This document shows positions 1 through 11,144 of a DNA stretch of 50,827 nt, piece after piece (position 1 is the stretch's first letter; each line of letters opens with the position of its first letter). The notes beneath the pieces are model-generated. The model ran no database searches. It saw only the letters and a program-made list of their open reading frames with translations, and had not been told where the DNA came from. A program made the position numbers and the translations under genes. Source of the DNA: Chromatiales bacterium (GTDB lineage Bacteria > Pseudomonadota > Gammaproteobacteria > Steroidobacterales > GCA-2729495); the NCBI GenBank assembly GCA_002729495.1, contig PBYE01000021.1, positions 1 to 50,827 on the forward strand. The letters run 5' to 3'.

Positions 1-56
1 AAGGTGTACGTAAAAGCATCTTCATGCCGGCCAGGCAAGCTTCGCACATGTATCAC

Positions 57-724
57 TTATCCATCGGCGTCCTTTATGGCACGTGTACGGGTATGTTCGC
101 CAATTAAATGCAGAAATAAGAGCAAAACAAGCAGCGACAGCCCCATTGATCCACCGCCTCCTCGACCAGATGATTCGCTCCAGTTAACCTGCACCAGTTG
201 GGGTTCTGTTTCCAGTCGATCCTCGAAATTCGATAACTCAGCCGACAGGTTGGCAGTCATATTCGCCATTGCAGCCGCAAAGCTGTCTGTTCGTCCCTCT
301 CTTATTGCTTCGATACTTTCGACGGCGGTTGACTCAGGCTGGTGTTTGTCTACACCCGGGGCTCGAAACAATAACTTTCGGGTTTTGACGTCAAACACCG
401 CAGTATCGACGGCTGAATATAGTCAAGGTCTATAAAAGCCTCCTTAACTTTAGCAAGAAACTCCAACTTCGTAGCTTCTGTAATAGGTGATTGCTGCCAG
501 CCCGACTGCGGGACAAACGCGATCCCTACGCGCAATGGCAACTCCAGATGAGGTATTGTTTATTCAAAGTCCGGGGGAATCTCTCCTTTCGGGTACAGGT
601 AATCGACAAGACTGCTTGAGATGCCACCCCTGGTCCCCGGCGCGCCAATCTGCCAGAAAGACGTGCATGAAATCAGGAGAGCGGCCGAAGCCGCAACAAA
701 CAAACGCAAAGATAGTTGCGTCAT
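57..724 (-). pseudogene. Decayed rhombotarget-type lipoprotein gene (GlyGly-CTERM)
   Basis: Three reading-frame pieces on the minus strand fit one exported lipoprotein family. From ATG at 724 the first piece has a signal peptide with lipobox LISC, then SSSLVDYLYP, and stops at an in-frame TAA near 572. The same frame continues as TIPHLELPLRVGIAFVPQ until about 420. The last piece, in another frame, carries AVFDVKTRKLLFRAPGV and ends with a GlyGly-CTERM signal: GRGGGGS, a hydrophobic helix and basic residues (tail near 57-130). From memory of the rhombotarget lipoprotein family, roughly 70-80 central residues are missing at the junction near 420. One nonsense codon, one internal deletion and a frame change make it a pseudogene. 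GlyGly-CTERM tails are normally processed by rhombosortase; no rhombosortase gene is in the window. The family assignment rests on motif recognition only. Confidence 0.75.
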
Positions 725-780
725 CAATAATATTCCCAATTATCTGTCTGCCGACATTGCGTTGCCCCGACAGATTCAGC

Positions 781-1014
781 CTATTGCCTTGAAGCCCATA
801 TCGCCAATTTATGGCGGATGGTCTTCTGCGAAACCTGGTCTTCGGGGAGTGGTTGAATCAGTTTGTCGTGTACCAGCAAGCGATAAATGTATTCCAGCTT
901 GTCGTTCGCAGAATCAGTTGCTTCGAACTCAACAACCCCTCGTTTTTCACCGTAAGCGACGCCGATAGAAATCGCTTTTTTTACCAGTTCTTTTTCGTTT
1001 TTCAGCTTCTTCAT
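781..1014 (-). CDS. DUF5062 family small protein
   Basis: A 77-residue soluble protein of unknown function. It begins MKKLKNEKELVKKAISIG and has a conserved-looking block, YIYRLLVHDKLIQPLP. This pattern (KLKNE..LVKKA near the start, YRLLV.DKLIQPLP in the middle) matches my memory of the DUF5062 family of gammaproteobacterial proteins. There is no signal peptide or membrane segment. It lies 30 bases downstream of gyrB in the same direction and could be co-transcribed. The start at 1014 is chosen because the family usually begins exactly there. Confidence 0.75.
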   Translation of the reverse strand: MKKLKNEKELVKKAISIGVAYGEKRGVVEFEATDSANDKLEYIYRLLVHDKLIQPLPEDQVSQKTIRHKLAIWASRQ

Positions 1015-1044
1015 CGGGATGGCTTAAAAAAACCCGAATGCAAA

Positions 1045-3477
<2,433 letters not shown>

Positions 3478-3488
3478 TTAACGTTTCA

Positions 3489-4553
3489 TTATAGCAGAGG
3501 AGAGACCTTTCCATGCTCCACGTGGAACATCTCACCCTGTGCAGACCAGGGTAAATCCTCGGGTTCAAGCGCGGTAACAAACATCTGTGCCGGCATTTCG
3601 TGCAACATCTCGAACAGGCGCTCCCGGTTATCACGATCAAGCTCAGCGGCTGGATCATCAACCAGCAGGACCAGCCGGTCATTGCCTTTTGCTGCAACGT
3701 GCCGGGTCTGGGAAATCACCAGGGAAGCGGCGAGCATTTTTTGCTGACCACGGGACACCCGGTGCCGTGCTCGCCGGTCATGGACTTCGAGCAACAGATC
3801 GGCCCGATGCGGGCCCGCCTGCGTGGATCCGAATGTCCGGTCCCGGTCCCAGCTGTCCTGTAGAGCTTCAGCCAGTCCGGTTTTCGGCGACCATCCACGT
3901 TTATAGGTACAAATAGCTTCAAAAGGCAGCTTTTCATGAATAATAGACGAAAATAGAGGTAGATAGTCCTCCAGGTACTCGCTACGATACTGATCCACCG
4001 CCTCACCATGCTCGGCGAGCTCTGTATCCCAGGCTCTAACGGCCTGCTCATTGTCGCCCTGGCGCAATGCTGCATTCCTTTGCCGTAGTGCTTTCTGATA
4101 CCGGCGCCAGGATTCCAGAAAGGCCTGTTTCACGTGAAACACCCCCCAGTCCAGAAATCTGCGGCGATACTCCGGCCCTCCCTGGATCAACTCATGGACT
4201 TCCGGATCGATCGCCTGCACCGGCAGGAGCCTGGCAAGATCCGCGCCATTGCCGTTCTCTGCGTCAACCCGCACCTGGCGACGGCCGATACCCACTTCCA
4301 CCCCCGTGCGGTGGCTTTCTTCGGCAAATGTGACGTCCCCAAACAGGGTGAAGCCTTTTTGTCCCGCCTGGATCAGCTCCCTGTTGCCGCTAGCCCGAAA
4401 GGATCTGCCCCGGCCGAGGTAAAAAATACCCTCGAGCAGGCTGGTCTTGCCGCTGGCATTCGGGCCGGTAAAGAGATTGAGGGTCGGATCCGGCGCCAGG
4501 TCGACTTCGCTAAGACAGCGAAAACCACTGGCTCTGAAATGTTGCAGGCTCAC
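3489..4553 (-). CDS. recF: DNA replication and repair protein RecF
   Basis: An SMC-like ABC ATPase that helps load RecA at single-strand gaps together with RecO and RecR. At 354 residues it has the family's usual length. Walker A is GPNASGKT (30-37), the ABC signature is VSRGQQKML, and Walker B reads LVLLVDDPAAELD in the C-terminal third. It follows dnaN by 24 bases and precedes gyrB by 26. The coding sequence contains a perfect ParB-binding palindrome (4126-4141) and a near-perfect one (3514-3529), so this gene body also serves as part of the centromere region. Confidence 0.97.
   Translation of the reverse strand: MSLQHFRASGFRCLSEVDLAPDPTLNLFTGPNASGKTSLLEGIFYLGRGRSFRASGNRELIQAGQKGFTLFGDVTFAEESHRTGVEVGIGRRQVRVDAENGNGADLARLLPVQAIDPEVHELIQGGPEYRRRFLDWGVFHVKQAFLESWRRYQKALRQRNAALRQGDNEQAVRAWDTELAEHGEAVDQYRSEYLEDYLPLFSSIIHEKLPFEAICTYKRGWSPKTGLAEALQDSWDRDRTFGSTQAGPHRADLLLEVHDRRARHRVSRGQQKMLAASLVISQTRHVAAKGNDRLVLLVDDPAAELDRDNRERLFEMLHEMPAQMFVTALEPEDLPWSAQGEMFHVEHGKVSPLL
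3514..3529. promoter_or_regulatory. parS: parS-like site, one mismatch
   Basis: TGCTCCACGTGGAACA differs at one base from the perfect palindrome TGTTCCACGTGGAACA, a known variant of the parS consensus TGTTTCACGTGAAACA. It lies in the last codons of recF. Its position about 0.6 kb from a perfect parS, and the presence of parA and parB in the same window, support a real ParB-binding site. Binding itself cannot be seen from sequence. Confidence 0.7.
4126..4141. promoter_or_regulatory. parS: parS centromere site (perfect)
   Basis: TGTTTCACGTGAAACA is an exact 16-base palindromic match to the bacterial parS consensus bound by ParB (Spo0J). It is embedded in recF. parS sites normally cluster near oriC, which fits the adjacent dnaN and dnaA genes. 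ParA and ParB encoded at 26839-27627 and 28625-29566 would act here in chromosome segregation. Confidence 0.95.
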
Positions 4554-4577
4554 CGACTGGCCGCCCGCCAGGTGTCG

Positions 4578-5678
4578 TCAAAGCCGCATCGGCATGACGA
4601 CATAGAGACAATTCTTGTCACTCGGCGCCCGCACGACGCAGCTGCTGCTTGGATCCACCAGGCCGACCTCAACATTGTCATCATCAACCGCCGCGAGCGC
4701 GTCAAGCAGATAATTTACATTGAAGCCGATTTCCATTTCGTCGCCGGCATAGACAACCTCTACTTCATCCTCTGCTTCTTCATGATCGGGATTGTTCGCC
4801 AGGACGCGAATCTTTTTCCCTTTGAACTCCAGCCGTACGCCTCGGTACTTTTCGTTTGACAGTATTGCCGCCCTTTGCAGGGCCTGCCGCAGCGCGTCAC
4901 GACTTGCGCTTACCACGTTGGACTTGGTTGCAGGAATTACCCGGTCGTAGTCCGGGAAGCGCCCGTCTATTAATTTAGATGTTAAACGTATATCGCCAAC
5001 AACGGCCCGTATATGATTTGCCCCCAGGGTGATGTGTACCTCGCCGTCGCCGTCAAGCAACCTTTGCAATTCCAAGACACCCTTACGCGGCACGATTACC
5101 TGGGTTTTAGCGCCATCGAGCGCTTCCATGTCGATATCGCAAAGCGCCAGGCGGTGACCATCGGTTGCGACCGCGCGTAACTGCTTGCCGCCTGTTTCAA
5201 GTAACAAGCCATTCAGGTAGTAACGCACGTCCTGCTGTGCCATTGAAAAGTGAGTCTTTTCCAGGAGCTTGCCCAGGTCAGCCTGGCTGATTGTCAATTC
5301 CCGATCGACATCTATGTCGTCTACGACTGGAAACTCTGCCGCGGGTAGCGTTGCCAGTACAAACTTACTATGGCCCGACTGGATGGTAACCCGATCGCCC
5401 TTCAGGGCTATGGAAACCGCCGCACCCTCTGGCAGTGCCCGACAGATGTCCAGCAACTTACGGCCGGGTACAGTAATTTCTCCCGGCGCCTCTACTGAGT
5501 CGCTCGCGCTGTTCGCCACCAGTTCGACTTCCAGATCCGTAGCGGTAATTGCCAGATTCCCGTCTTTCGCTACCAACAACACGTTTGCTAAAACCGGCAT
5601 GGTTTGTCGTCGCTCTACTACACCGATGACCGCTTGCAAAGGTTTTAAAAGAGATTCACGAGAAGCGCTAAGTTTCAT
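4578..5678 (-). CDS. dnaN: DNA polymerase III beta subunit (sliding clamp)
   Basis: The processivity clamp for DNA polymerase III, a ring-shaped dimer. At 366 residues it has the normal length and shows the three-fold clamp architecture. It begins MKLSASRESLLKPLQAVIGV. The VVPRKGVLEL-type strand appears as VIVPRKGVLELQRLL in the middle domain, and it ends with the typical VVMPMRL tail that helps form the hydrophobic partner-binding cleft. It lies between recF and the candidate origin. Confidence 0.98.
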   Translation of the reverse strand: MKLSASRESLLKPLQAVIGVVERRQTMPVLANVLLVAKDGNLAITATDLEVELVANSASDSVEAPGEITVPGRKLLDICRALPEGAAVSIALKGDRVTIQSGHSKFVLATLPAAEFPVVDDIDVDRELTISQADLGKLLEKTHFSMAQQDVRYYLNGLLLETGGKQLRAVATDGHRLALCDIDMEALDGAKTQVIVPRKGVLELQRLLDGDGEVHITLGANHIRAVVGDIRLTSKLIDGRFPDYDRVIPATKSNVVSASRDALRQALQRAAILSNEKYRGVRLEFKGKKIRVLANNPDHEEAEDEVEVVYAGDEMEIGFNVNYLLDALAAVDDDNVEVGLVDPSSSCVVRAPSDKNCLYVVMPMRL

Positions 5679-5924
5679 TCCACATACCTGTAATAAATAA
5701 ACTAGTAGTATTTAAGTTAGTAGTAGTTATTAGGTGCCCGGTCGTTTGTCGATAACCATAATATCGCCTTATCTTTCAATGGCTTATTCACTTTTTGCCT
5801 GTGGAAAACCACTCACCTAAACCGCCCGCACTATGTGGACAAACTGTGTTCCGATATTCATCCAGAGTTTATCCACAAAAAATCTTTTTGTTGCCAACAG
5901 CTGGCTAACAACTACTGTACTTTG
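5679..5924. other. oriC: Candidate oriC between dnaN and dnaA
   Basis: A non-coding AT-rich gap of 246 bases. It holds one perfect DnaA box, TTATCCACA (5869-5877, plus strand). Two one-mismatch boxes lie on the other strand: TGTGGACAA (5834-5842) and TGTGGAAAA (5800-5808). On the dnaN side is TAG-repeat DNA, TAGTAGTA (5703-5710) and TTAGTAGTAGTTATTAG (5717-5733). This resembles the DnaA-trio repeats of origin unwinding elements. An AT-rich stretch follows the perfect box at 5875-5895. The gap between dnaA and dnaN is a common origin position. The rpmH-dnaA gap is the alternative, but only one clear box is visible there. Confidence 0.6.
5869..5877 (+). promoter_or_regulatory. DnaA box, perfect
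   Basis: TTATCCACA, the consensus high-affinity DnaA binding site, lies just downstream of the dnaA stop codon within the candidate origin. It is followed by a run of A residues. Confidence 0.8.
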
Positions 5925-7244
5925 CTAACTCGATAACGTTCGCAACAGGGCCTGGTAATCTTCGCGTATCCTGTTTTCCGATTCGCGCAGTTCTTTAACC
6001 TTGCGACACGCGTGTAATACGGTCGTGTGATCCCTGCCGCCGAAAGCGTCGCCAATTTCCGGAAGGCTATGGCTGGTTAATTCCTTGGCAAGACTCATTG
6101 CCATTTGCCGAGGCCGGGTAATTGACCGGCTTCGGCTCTTCGACAGCAGATCACCCACCCTGATCTGAAAATAACTGGCTACGGTCTTCTGTATATTGTC
6201 AATCGTAACTAGTTTTTCCTGTAAAGCCAGCAAATCACGCAAGGCTTCTTTTGCAAACTCCAGCGTGATTGGCTGACCGGTAAATAATGAATTTGCCATT
6301 ACCCGACGCAACGCGCCTTCTAACTCACGAACGTTGGAACGTATGCGCTGGGCAATAAAAAATGCTACATCCTCAGGCAGGTCCACTTTCTCTGCGGCGG
6401 CCTTGGTCATCAGGATAGCGGCGCTTGTTTCGAGCTCCGGTGGCTCGATTGCGACGGTAAGGCCCCAGCCGAATCGTGATTTCAGCCTTTCCTGCAGACC
6501 GGAAACTTCTTTTGGATAACGGTCACAGGTTAGTACGACCTGGCGCTGACCTTCAAGTAAGGCATTGAAAGTATGGAAGAATTCTTCCTGCGATTGTTGT
6601 TTGCCGGCAAAAAACTGTATATCGTCTATCAGCAAGGCATCGAGTGACCGGTAGTTCTTCTTAAACTCGCTTATGGCATTGTGTTGCAACGCCCTCACCA
6701 TATCGCTAACAAACTTCTCGGAGTGCACGTAGGCGACACGGGCGCCTGGCCGACGCTCACGGATCAGGTTGCCGATAGAGTGCATCAGGTGCGTTTTGCC
6801 GAGGCCGACGCCGCCGGTAATAAACAGCGGGTTATAGGCTAACCCGGGGTTCTGGCCCACCTGGAACGCGGCCGCCCGCGCAAGCTGATTGCTTTTGCCT
6901 TCGACGAAGTTAACAAAAGTGTAGGTCGGATTCAGTACCCCGCCGGGGACCGGCATCTCTTCGGCAGAGACGCTATTCGCAATCACGGCCGGCGAGGCGG
7001 TATCCGTACCTACCTCGATACGCACTGATCCGGCAGGCCAGTCGGTATTACCATCGATCACCGCGTCTATATGCTGCTTGCAGTTCGTGTTAACCCAGTC
7101 AACGATGAAGCGATTCGGGGCCAGCAGACGCAGGCTGTTGGCCTCCTCGATGGGTTGCAGGGGCCGGATCCACGTGTTGATTTGTTGCTCTGTAAATTCC
7201 GCCTGGAGGGCCTGGAGACATCTATTCCAAATGGTCGTCTGCAC
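5925..7244 (-). CDS. dnaA: Chromosomal replication initiator DnaA
   Basis: The AAA+ protein that binds DnaA boxes and opens oriC. It has 439 residues. Domain I begins [17 protein letters not shown], followed by a short linker domain II. Domain III has Walker A GGVGLGKT (144-151) and Walker B LLIDDIQ (204-210). Domain IV ends with the DNA-binding signature [15 protein letters not shown] near residue 400. It is the first gene of the minus-strand replication cluster. A perfect DnaA box 80 bases upstream (7324-7332) suggests autoregulation. Confidence 0.98.
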   Translation of the reverse strand: MQTTIWNRCLQALQAEFTEQQINTWIRPLQPIEEANSLRLLAPNRFIVDWVNTNCKQHIDAVIDGNTDWPAGSVRIEVGTDTASPAVIANSVSAEEMPVPGGVLNPTYTFVNFVEGKSNQLARAAAFQVGQNPGLAYNPLFITGGVGLGKTHLMHSIGNLIRERRPGARVAYVHSEKFVSDMVRALQHNAISEFKKNYRSLDALLIDDIQFFAGKQQSQEEFFHTFNALLEGQRQVVLTCDRYPKEVSGLQERLKSRFGWGLTVAIEPPELETSAAILMTKAAAEKVDLPEDVAFFIAQRIRSNVRELEGALRRVMANSLFTGQPITLEFAKEALRDLLALQEKLVTIDNIQKTVASYFQIRVGDLLSKSRSRSITRPRQMAMSLAKELTSHSLPEIGDAFGGRDHTTVLHACRKVKELRESENRIREDYQALLRTLSS

Positions 7245-7323
7245 GAGAAAAGGTCCGGAGCTTGAGACTCGTCTTGTTATTTATGAATTGGCGGACGGGC
7301 AAGTCTATACTGCCTGAACAGAG

Positions 7324-7332
7324 TTATCCACA
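7324..7332 (+). promoter_or_regulatory. DnaA box in the dnaA-rpmH intergenic region
   Basis: TTATCCACA lies between the divergent dnaA and rpmH genes. The position fits DnaA autoregulation of its own promoter or a minor part of a bipartite origin. No other strong box was seen in this gap. Confidence 0.75.
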
Positions 7333-7344
7333 GGCGTCGAACTA

Positions 7345-7373
7345 TTGACATGGCGGGGTCTCCCGCGTAACCT
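7345..7373 (+). promoter_or_regulatory. Possible rpmH promoter
   Basis: A perfect -35 hexamer TTGACA (7345-7350) is followed after 17 bases by TAACCT, a weak -10. The site is about 70 bases upstream of rpmH in the correct direction. The -10 is poor, so this remains tentative. Confidence 0.35.
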
Positions 7374-7441
7374 TCCGCGCTCTTTTTTGGGATGCATGCC
7401 TTTGTTTCCCGTCAAGATTCCACCGAGAGTTCGCTAGAATA

Positions 7442-7576
7442 ATGAAACGCACATATCAGCCAAGCCGCATCAAGCGCAAACGGACCCACGGATTCCGGGC
7501 AAGAATGGCCACCAAGGGCGGTCGTCTGGTTTTAAAACGACGGCGCAAAAAGCAACGCGCCCGCCTGAGTCACTAG
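7442..7576 (+). CDS. rpmH: 50S ribosomal protein L34
   Basis: A 44-residue, highly basic ribosomal protein of the large subunit. It begins [18 protein letters not shown] and ends RARLSH, which is diagnostic for L34. It is divergent from dnaA, as in most bacteria, and lies upstream of rnpA. The upstream Shine-Dalgarno is weak (GAGAG). The gene is short but unmistakable. Confidence 0.97.
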   Translation: MKRTYQPSRIKRKRTHGFRARMATKGGRLVLKRRRKKQRARLSH

Positions 7577-7599
7577 CGGTCCCTGCGGGGGATGCGGCG

Positions 7600-7995
7600 A
7601 CGGCCAGCCAATCTTTCAGTTATAGCCGTCTTTCCAGGCTCACGACCCCGGCCCAGTATCAACGGGTTTTCAGCGGGGCAAAGCGGTCGGGAGATCGCTA
7701 CTTCACGGTTTTATATCGCGGAAATGAGCGCGCCGCGCCGCGCCTGGGCTTTGCGGTCGCAAAAAAGCGAATCGCGAAAGCCGTTGGCCGAAACAGGATT
7801 CGGCGCCTGGCAAGAGAAAGCTTCCGCCACGAACGCAGGACGCTGGGCGGCATAGACATTATTATCATGGCCCGGACGGCAGCAGCGAGCGCTACCAATG
7901 CCGAGTTATTTGCCAGCCTCGCACAGCACTGGGACAGGTTGAGTAAGGGCGAAAGTACCGGACACCGGCACGGAAACAAGGACAAAAAAGCTTAA
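7600..7995 (+). CDS. rnpA: Ribonuclease P protein component
   Basis: The protein subunit of RNase P, which supports the catalytic RNA in 5' maturation of tRNA. The frame reads SRLTTPAQYQRVFSGAKRSG, then LGFAVAKKRIAKAVGRNRIRR, the conserved RNR signature, and ends at TAA 7993-7995, overlapping the yidC ATG by one base. The open frame runs back through rpmH to a TAG at 7435, but it contains no ATG, GTG or TTG before the conserved domain. The proposed start is ACG at 7600, giving a protein beginning (M)ASQSFSYSRLSR. It follows the purine-rich GGGGGA at 7587-7592 with seven bases between. The start is therefore uncertain, while the gene identity is not. Confidence 0.88.
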   Translation, partial: TASQSFSYSRLSRLTTPAQYQRVFSGAKRSGDRYFTVLYRGNERAAPRLGFAVAKKRIAKAVGRNRIRRLARESFRHERRTLGGIDIIIMARTAAASATNAELFASLAQHWDRLSKGESTGHRHGNKDKKA

Positions 7996-9647
7996 TGGAT
8001 AACCAACGGATCATTCTTTGGGTGCTGTTCGCCGGGCTGGCCTTTCTTACGTGGTCCAAGTGGCAGGCAGACAACTTGCCACCACCGGGCAGCGAAACAT
8101 TGCCGCTTCCTGTTGCAGAAGAGAACAGGCCGGCGGTTGATTTACCCGCCATTGACGGTGATTCCGGGGAGACTCCTGCCGTAGCGCCTGCCGTTGAAGT
8201 GCCGGCGGTAGCCACCGGCGCGAAGCCGGCCTCGACAATCAAAGTTGAAACAGACCTGCTGGAACTGGAAATCAGCACCACGGGCGGCGCACTGGTTAGT
8301 GCGCAGCTAAAGCAGTACCCGAAAAGTAAAGATGCGCCCGACGTGCCGGTACAAATACTTCGCAACACAACCGACGACACCTATGTTCTGGGCAGCGGCC
8401 TGGTCGACGGGTCGCAAAGTGGACCCACGCACCTCGCAACCCTGGCAGCCGCTAAAAAAACCTATACGCTTGCAGAAGGCAGCGACACGCTGGAAGTGCC
8501 CCTTAGCTGGACCGACGGCAACGGTATCAGCGTCGAAAAAATCTATCGCTTCCGCCGCGGCAGATACAACATTGACCTGGACTACCGGATACGAAATAAC
8601 AGCCAGGCAGACTGGCGCAGCCTGAGTTACCTGCAAATTCGCAAGACACACAACCCCCCGGAAAGGTCGATGTTCAACGTCGATTCCTATTCCTACAACG
8701 GGCCGGTTGTGTACGACGGCGAGAAGTACGAAAAAATTGATCCAAACGATTTACAGGAAGAACCGCTCGACATGCAGGTGCCGAACGGCTGGATAGCTGC
8801 AATCGAACATCACTTCCTGTCGGCAGTCGTGCCGCCAGCGGGTGAAACCTACAGCTACGACGCTCGCTATGAGAAGGGTATTTACACCGTGAGAGCCAGC
8901 GGACCGGCGATAGCCGTGCCGGTGGGTGCCGAGGCTACCTTAAGCGCGCAACTTTTCATCGGCCCGAAGTTGCAACGGCAACTCGAGGAAACTGCAGAAG
9001 GCCTGGAACTGACCGTCGATTACGGCTTACTGGCAATCCTGGCGCAACCTTTGTTCTGGTTGCTGGAGCTCGTACATGGTTTCGTCGGCAACTGGGGTTG
9101 GTCAATTATCCTCGTAACTTTTTTGATCAAGGCGGCATTTTACAAGCTGACCGAAGCCAGTGGCAGGTCGATGGCAAAAATGCGCAAGCTGCAGCCCCGG
9201 CTCAAGGCGCTGCAGGAACGTTACAAAGATGACCGGCAGGCGCTGAGCCAGCACATGATGGATCTGTACAAACGCGAAAAGGTAAACCCTGCGGCCGGGT
9301 GTCTCCCCATGCTGATACAGATCCCGTTTTTTATAGCCTTTTACTGGGTGCTGCTGGAAAGCGTGGAGATGCGCCAGGCGCCATTTGCGCTCTGGATTTC
9401 GGACCTGTCATCCCGCGACCCTTATTTCGTATTGCCGCTGTTGATGGGTGTTGCGATGTTCGTACAACAAAAACTGAACCCGGCACCACCGGACCCTGTG
9501 CAGGCGAAGGTCATGACCATTCTTCCAATTATGTTTACCGGCTTCTTCGCATTTTTCCCGTCAGGCCTGGTGCTGTACTGGCTTACCAACTCGGTTCTTT
9601 CAGTTGCACAACAATGGAACATCAACCGCAAGATGCATGCCGACTAA
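7995..9647 (+). CDS. yidC: Membrane protein insertase YidC
   Basis: Inserts and folds inner-membrane proteins, alone or with SecYEG. At 550 residues it has the Gram-negative architecture. A first transmembrane helix lies near residues 5-20 (IILWVLFAGLAFLTW). A large periplasmic beta domain follows to about residue 340. The conserved core begins with FWLLELVHGFVGNWGWSIIL, and the NPAAGCLPMLIQIPFF segment and a final helix come before the end. The ATG overlaps the rnpA stop by one base. In most gammaproteobacteria yidD lies between rnpA and yidC; here there is no space for it. Confidence 0.97.
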   Translation: MDNQRIILWVLFAGLAFLTWSKWQADNLPPPGSETLPLPVAEENRPAVDLPAIDGDSGETPAVAPAVEVPAVATGAKPASTIKVETDLLELEISTTGGALVSAQLKQYPKSKDAPDVPVQILRNTTDDTYVLGSGLVDGSQSGPTHLATLAAAKKTYTLAEGSDTLEVPLSWTDGNGISVEKIYRFRRGRYNIDLDYRIRNNSQADWRSLSYLQIRKTHNPPERSMFNVDSYSYNGPVVYDGEKYEKIDPNDLQEEPLDMQVPNGWIAAIEHHFLSAVVPPAGETYSYDARYEKGIYTVRASGPAIAVPVGAEATLSAQLFIGPKLQRQLEETAEGLELTVDYGLLAILAQPLFWLLELVHGFVGNWGWSIILVTFLIKAAFYKLTEASGRSMAKMRKLQPRLKALQERYKDDRQALSQHMMDLYKREKVNPAAGCLPMLIQIPFFIAFYWVLLESVEMRQAPFALWISDLSSRDPYFVLPLLMGVAMFVQQKLNPAPPDPVQAKVMTILPIMFTGFFAFFPSGLVLYWLTNSVLSVAQQWNINRKMHAD

Positions 9648-9689
9648 GCCCGGCCACCGAACAATCTGTATGGCCGGTAGTATTCTGTT

Positions 9690-11033
9690 GTGATGGCCGC
9701 CTTTAATTCGGACGACACTATAGTTGCACGCGGCACCCCGGCCGGGCGGGGCGGTATCGCGGTGATTCGCATATCCGGCCCGCTTGTTGCAGAAATGGCG
9801 GCCGCGCTGTTAGGCGAGCTTCCGGAGCCACGCTACGCAACGCTTACAGACTTTCTTGATGCAGGTGGCCAGCCTATAGATAGCGGTATCGTGCTGTACT
9901 TTCCGGCCCCCAATTCTTTTACGGGCGAAGACGTACTCGAACTGCACGCTCACGGCGGTACAGTTGTTTGCGAAATGTTGATCGAAAGGGTTTGCAGCCT
10001 TGGTGCGCGCGTCGCGGAAGCCGGTGAGTTTTCCAGGCGTGCATTTCTGAATGACAAGCTCGACCTGGCACAGGCGGAAGCAATAGCTGACCTGATCGAC
10101 AGCTCGTCAAGGACAGCGGCACGCGCAGCGCAGCGATCAATGCGGGGCCGGTTTTCCGATATTGTCCTGGCGCTGAATGAGCAGGTAACAGCCTTGCGAG
10201 TGCATGTTGAGGCCGCCATGGATTTTCCGGAAGAAGAAATTGATTTTCTGCCTGACGAGGCGTTGCTCAACCGACTGGACTCAGTGCGCGCAAGTTTCGA
10301 AGATGTGGACAAGACAGTGACCCGGGGGTGTCTTCTGCGTGACGGTGCGACGGTGGTTCTGGCGGGCCGGCCCAATGCAGGCAAGTCGAGTTTGCTGAAC
10401 GCACTGGCCGGTTATGACGCGGCTATCGTTACAGAGATAGAGGGCACAACCCGCGACTTGGTTCGCGAACATATAGAACTGAACGGGCTGCCCCTGAATA
10501 TTATCGACACGGCAGGCTTGCGTGTCGCCGGCGATGCGATCGAAGAAGAAGGTGTGCGCCGGGCGCAACGCGAACTTGGTTCCGCAGACCATGCGCTGGT
10601 CGTTATCGACGCCAGCAGCGCCAACCTGGCCGACGAACTGCTCGGGGAACTGCCGCCCGACCTTAACTACACAATCGTGCGGAATAAAATTGACCTGACA
10701 AATGAGCAGCCGGGCATCTCTGCGAGCAATGAAAGAACCGTTTCAATCTCTGCTCTTAACGGCACCGGTATAGATGAATTGCGCACGCACCTGGAACAGC
10801 AACTGGGATATGAGCCGGCGGCAGAAGGCGGAGTCACTGCCCGCCGCCGCCATCTCGAAAGCCTCAGGCGTGCGCGCAATCATTTCGATGCAGCAGCCAC
10901 TTTGTTGGCGCAGGGTGAATTGATGGCCGAAGAATTGCTGCAGGTGCAGAATGCGCTGGCCGAAATAACCGGGCAGTTTTCCAGTGATGATTTGCTCGGT
11001 GAGATATTTGGAAGCTTCTGTATTGGCAAATAG
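9690..11033 (+). CDS. mnmE: tRNA modification GTPase MnmE
   Basis: Works with MnmG to place cmnm5U at the wobble uridine of certain tRNAs. It has 447 residues. The N-terminal tetrahydrofolate-binding domain begins DTIVARGTPAGRGGIAVIR. The G domain has GRPNAGKSS, the switch sequence IEGTTRD, DTAGLR and NKID. The protein ends in CIGK, carrying the conserved catalytic cysteine. The second ATG (9693) is an equally possible start. Its partner mnmG is 4.6 kb downstream rather than adjacent. Confidence 0.97.
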   Translation: MMAAFNSDDTIVARGTPAGRGGIAVIRISGPLVAEMAAALLGELPEPRYATLTDFLDAGGQPIDSGIVLYFPAPNSFTGEDVLELHAHGGTVVCEMLIERVCSLGARVAEAGEFSRRAFLNDKLDLAQAEAIADLIDSSSRTAARAAQRSMRGRFSDIVLALNEQVTALRVHVEAAMDFPEEEIDFLPDEALLNRLDSVRASFEDVDKTVTRGCLLRDGATVVLAGRPNAGKSSLLNALAGYDAAIVTEIEGTTRDLVREHIELNGLPLNIIDTAGLRVAGDAIEEEGVRRAQRELGSADHALVVIDASSANLADELLGELPPDLNYTIVRNKIDLTNEQPGISASNERTVSISALNGTGIDELRTHLEQQLGYEPAAEGGVTARRRHLESLRRARNHFDAAATLLAQGELMAEELLQVQNALAEITGQFSSDDLLGEIFGSFCIGK

Positions 11034-11144
11034 CCCCCGGGATTCATTAGCCAGCACCAATACATGAACGTAGTGGCCTGCAAACTTTGACCTGCGGCAC
11101 CCTGTGGCTAACACTTCGCTTACTGCACCAGGGGAGGCGAGAGT

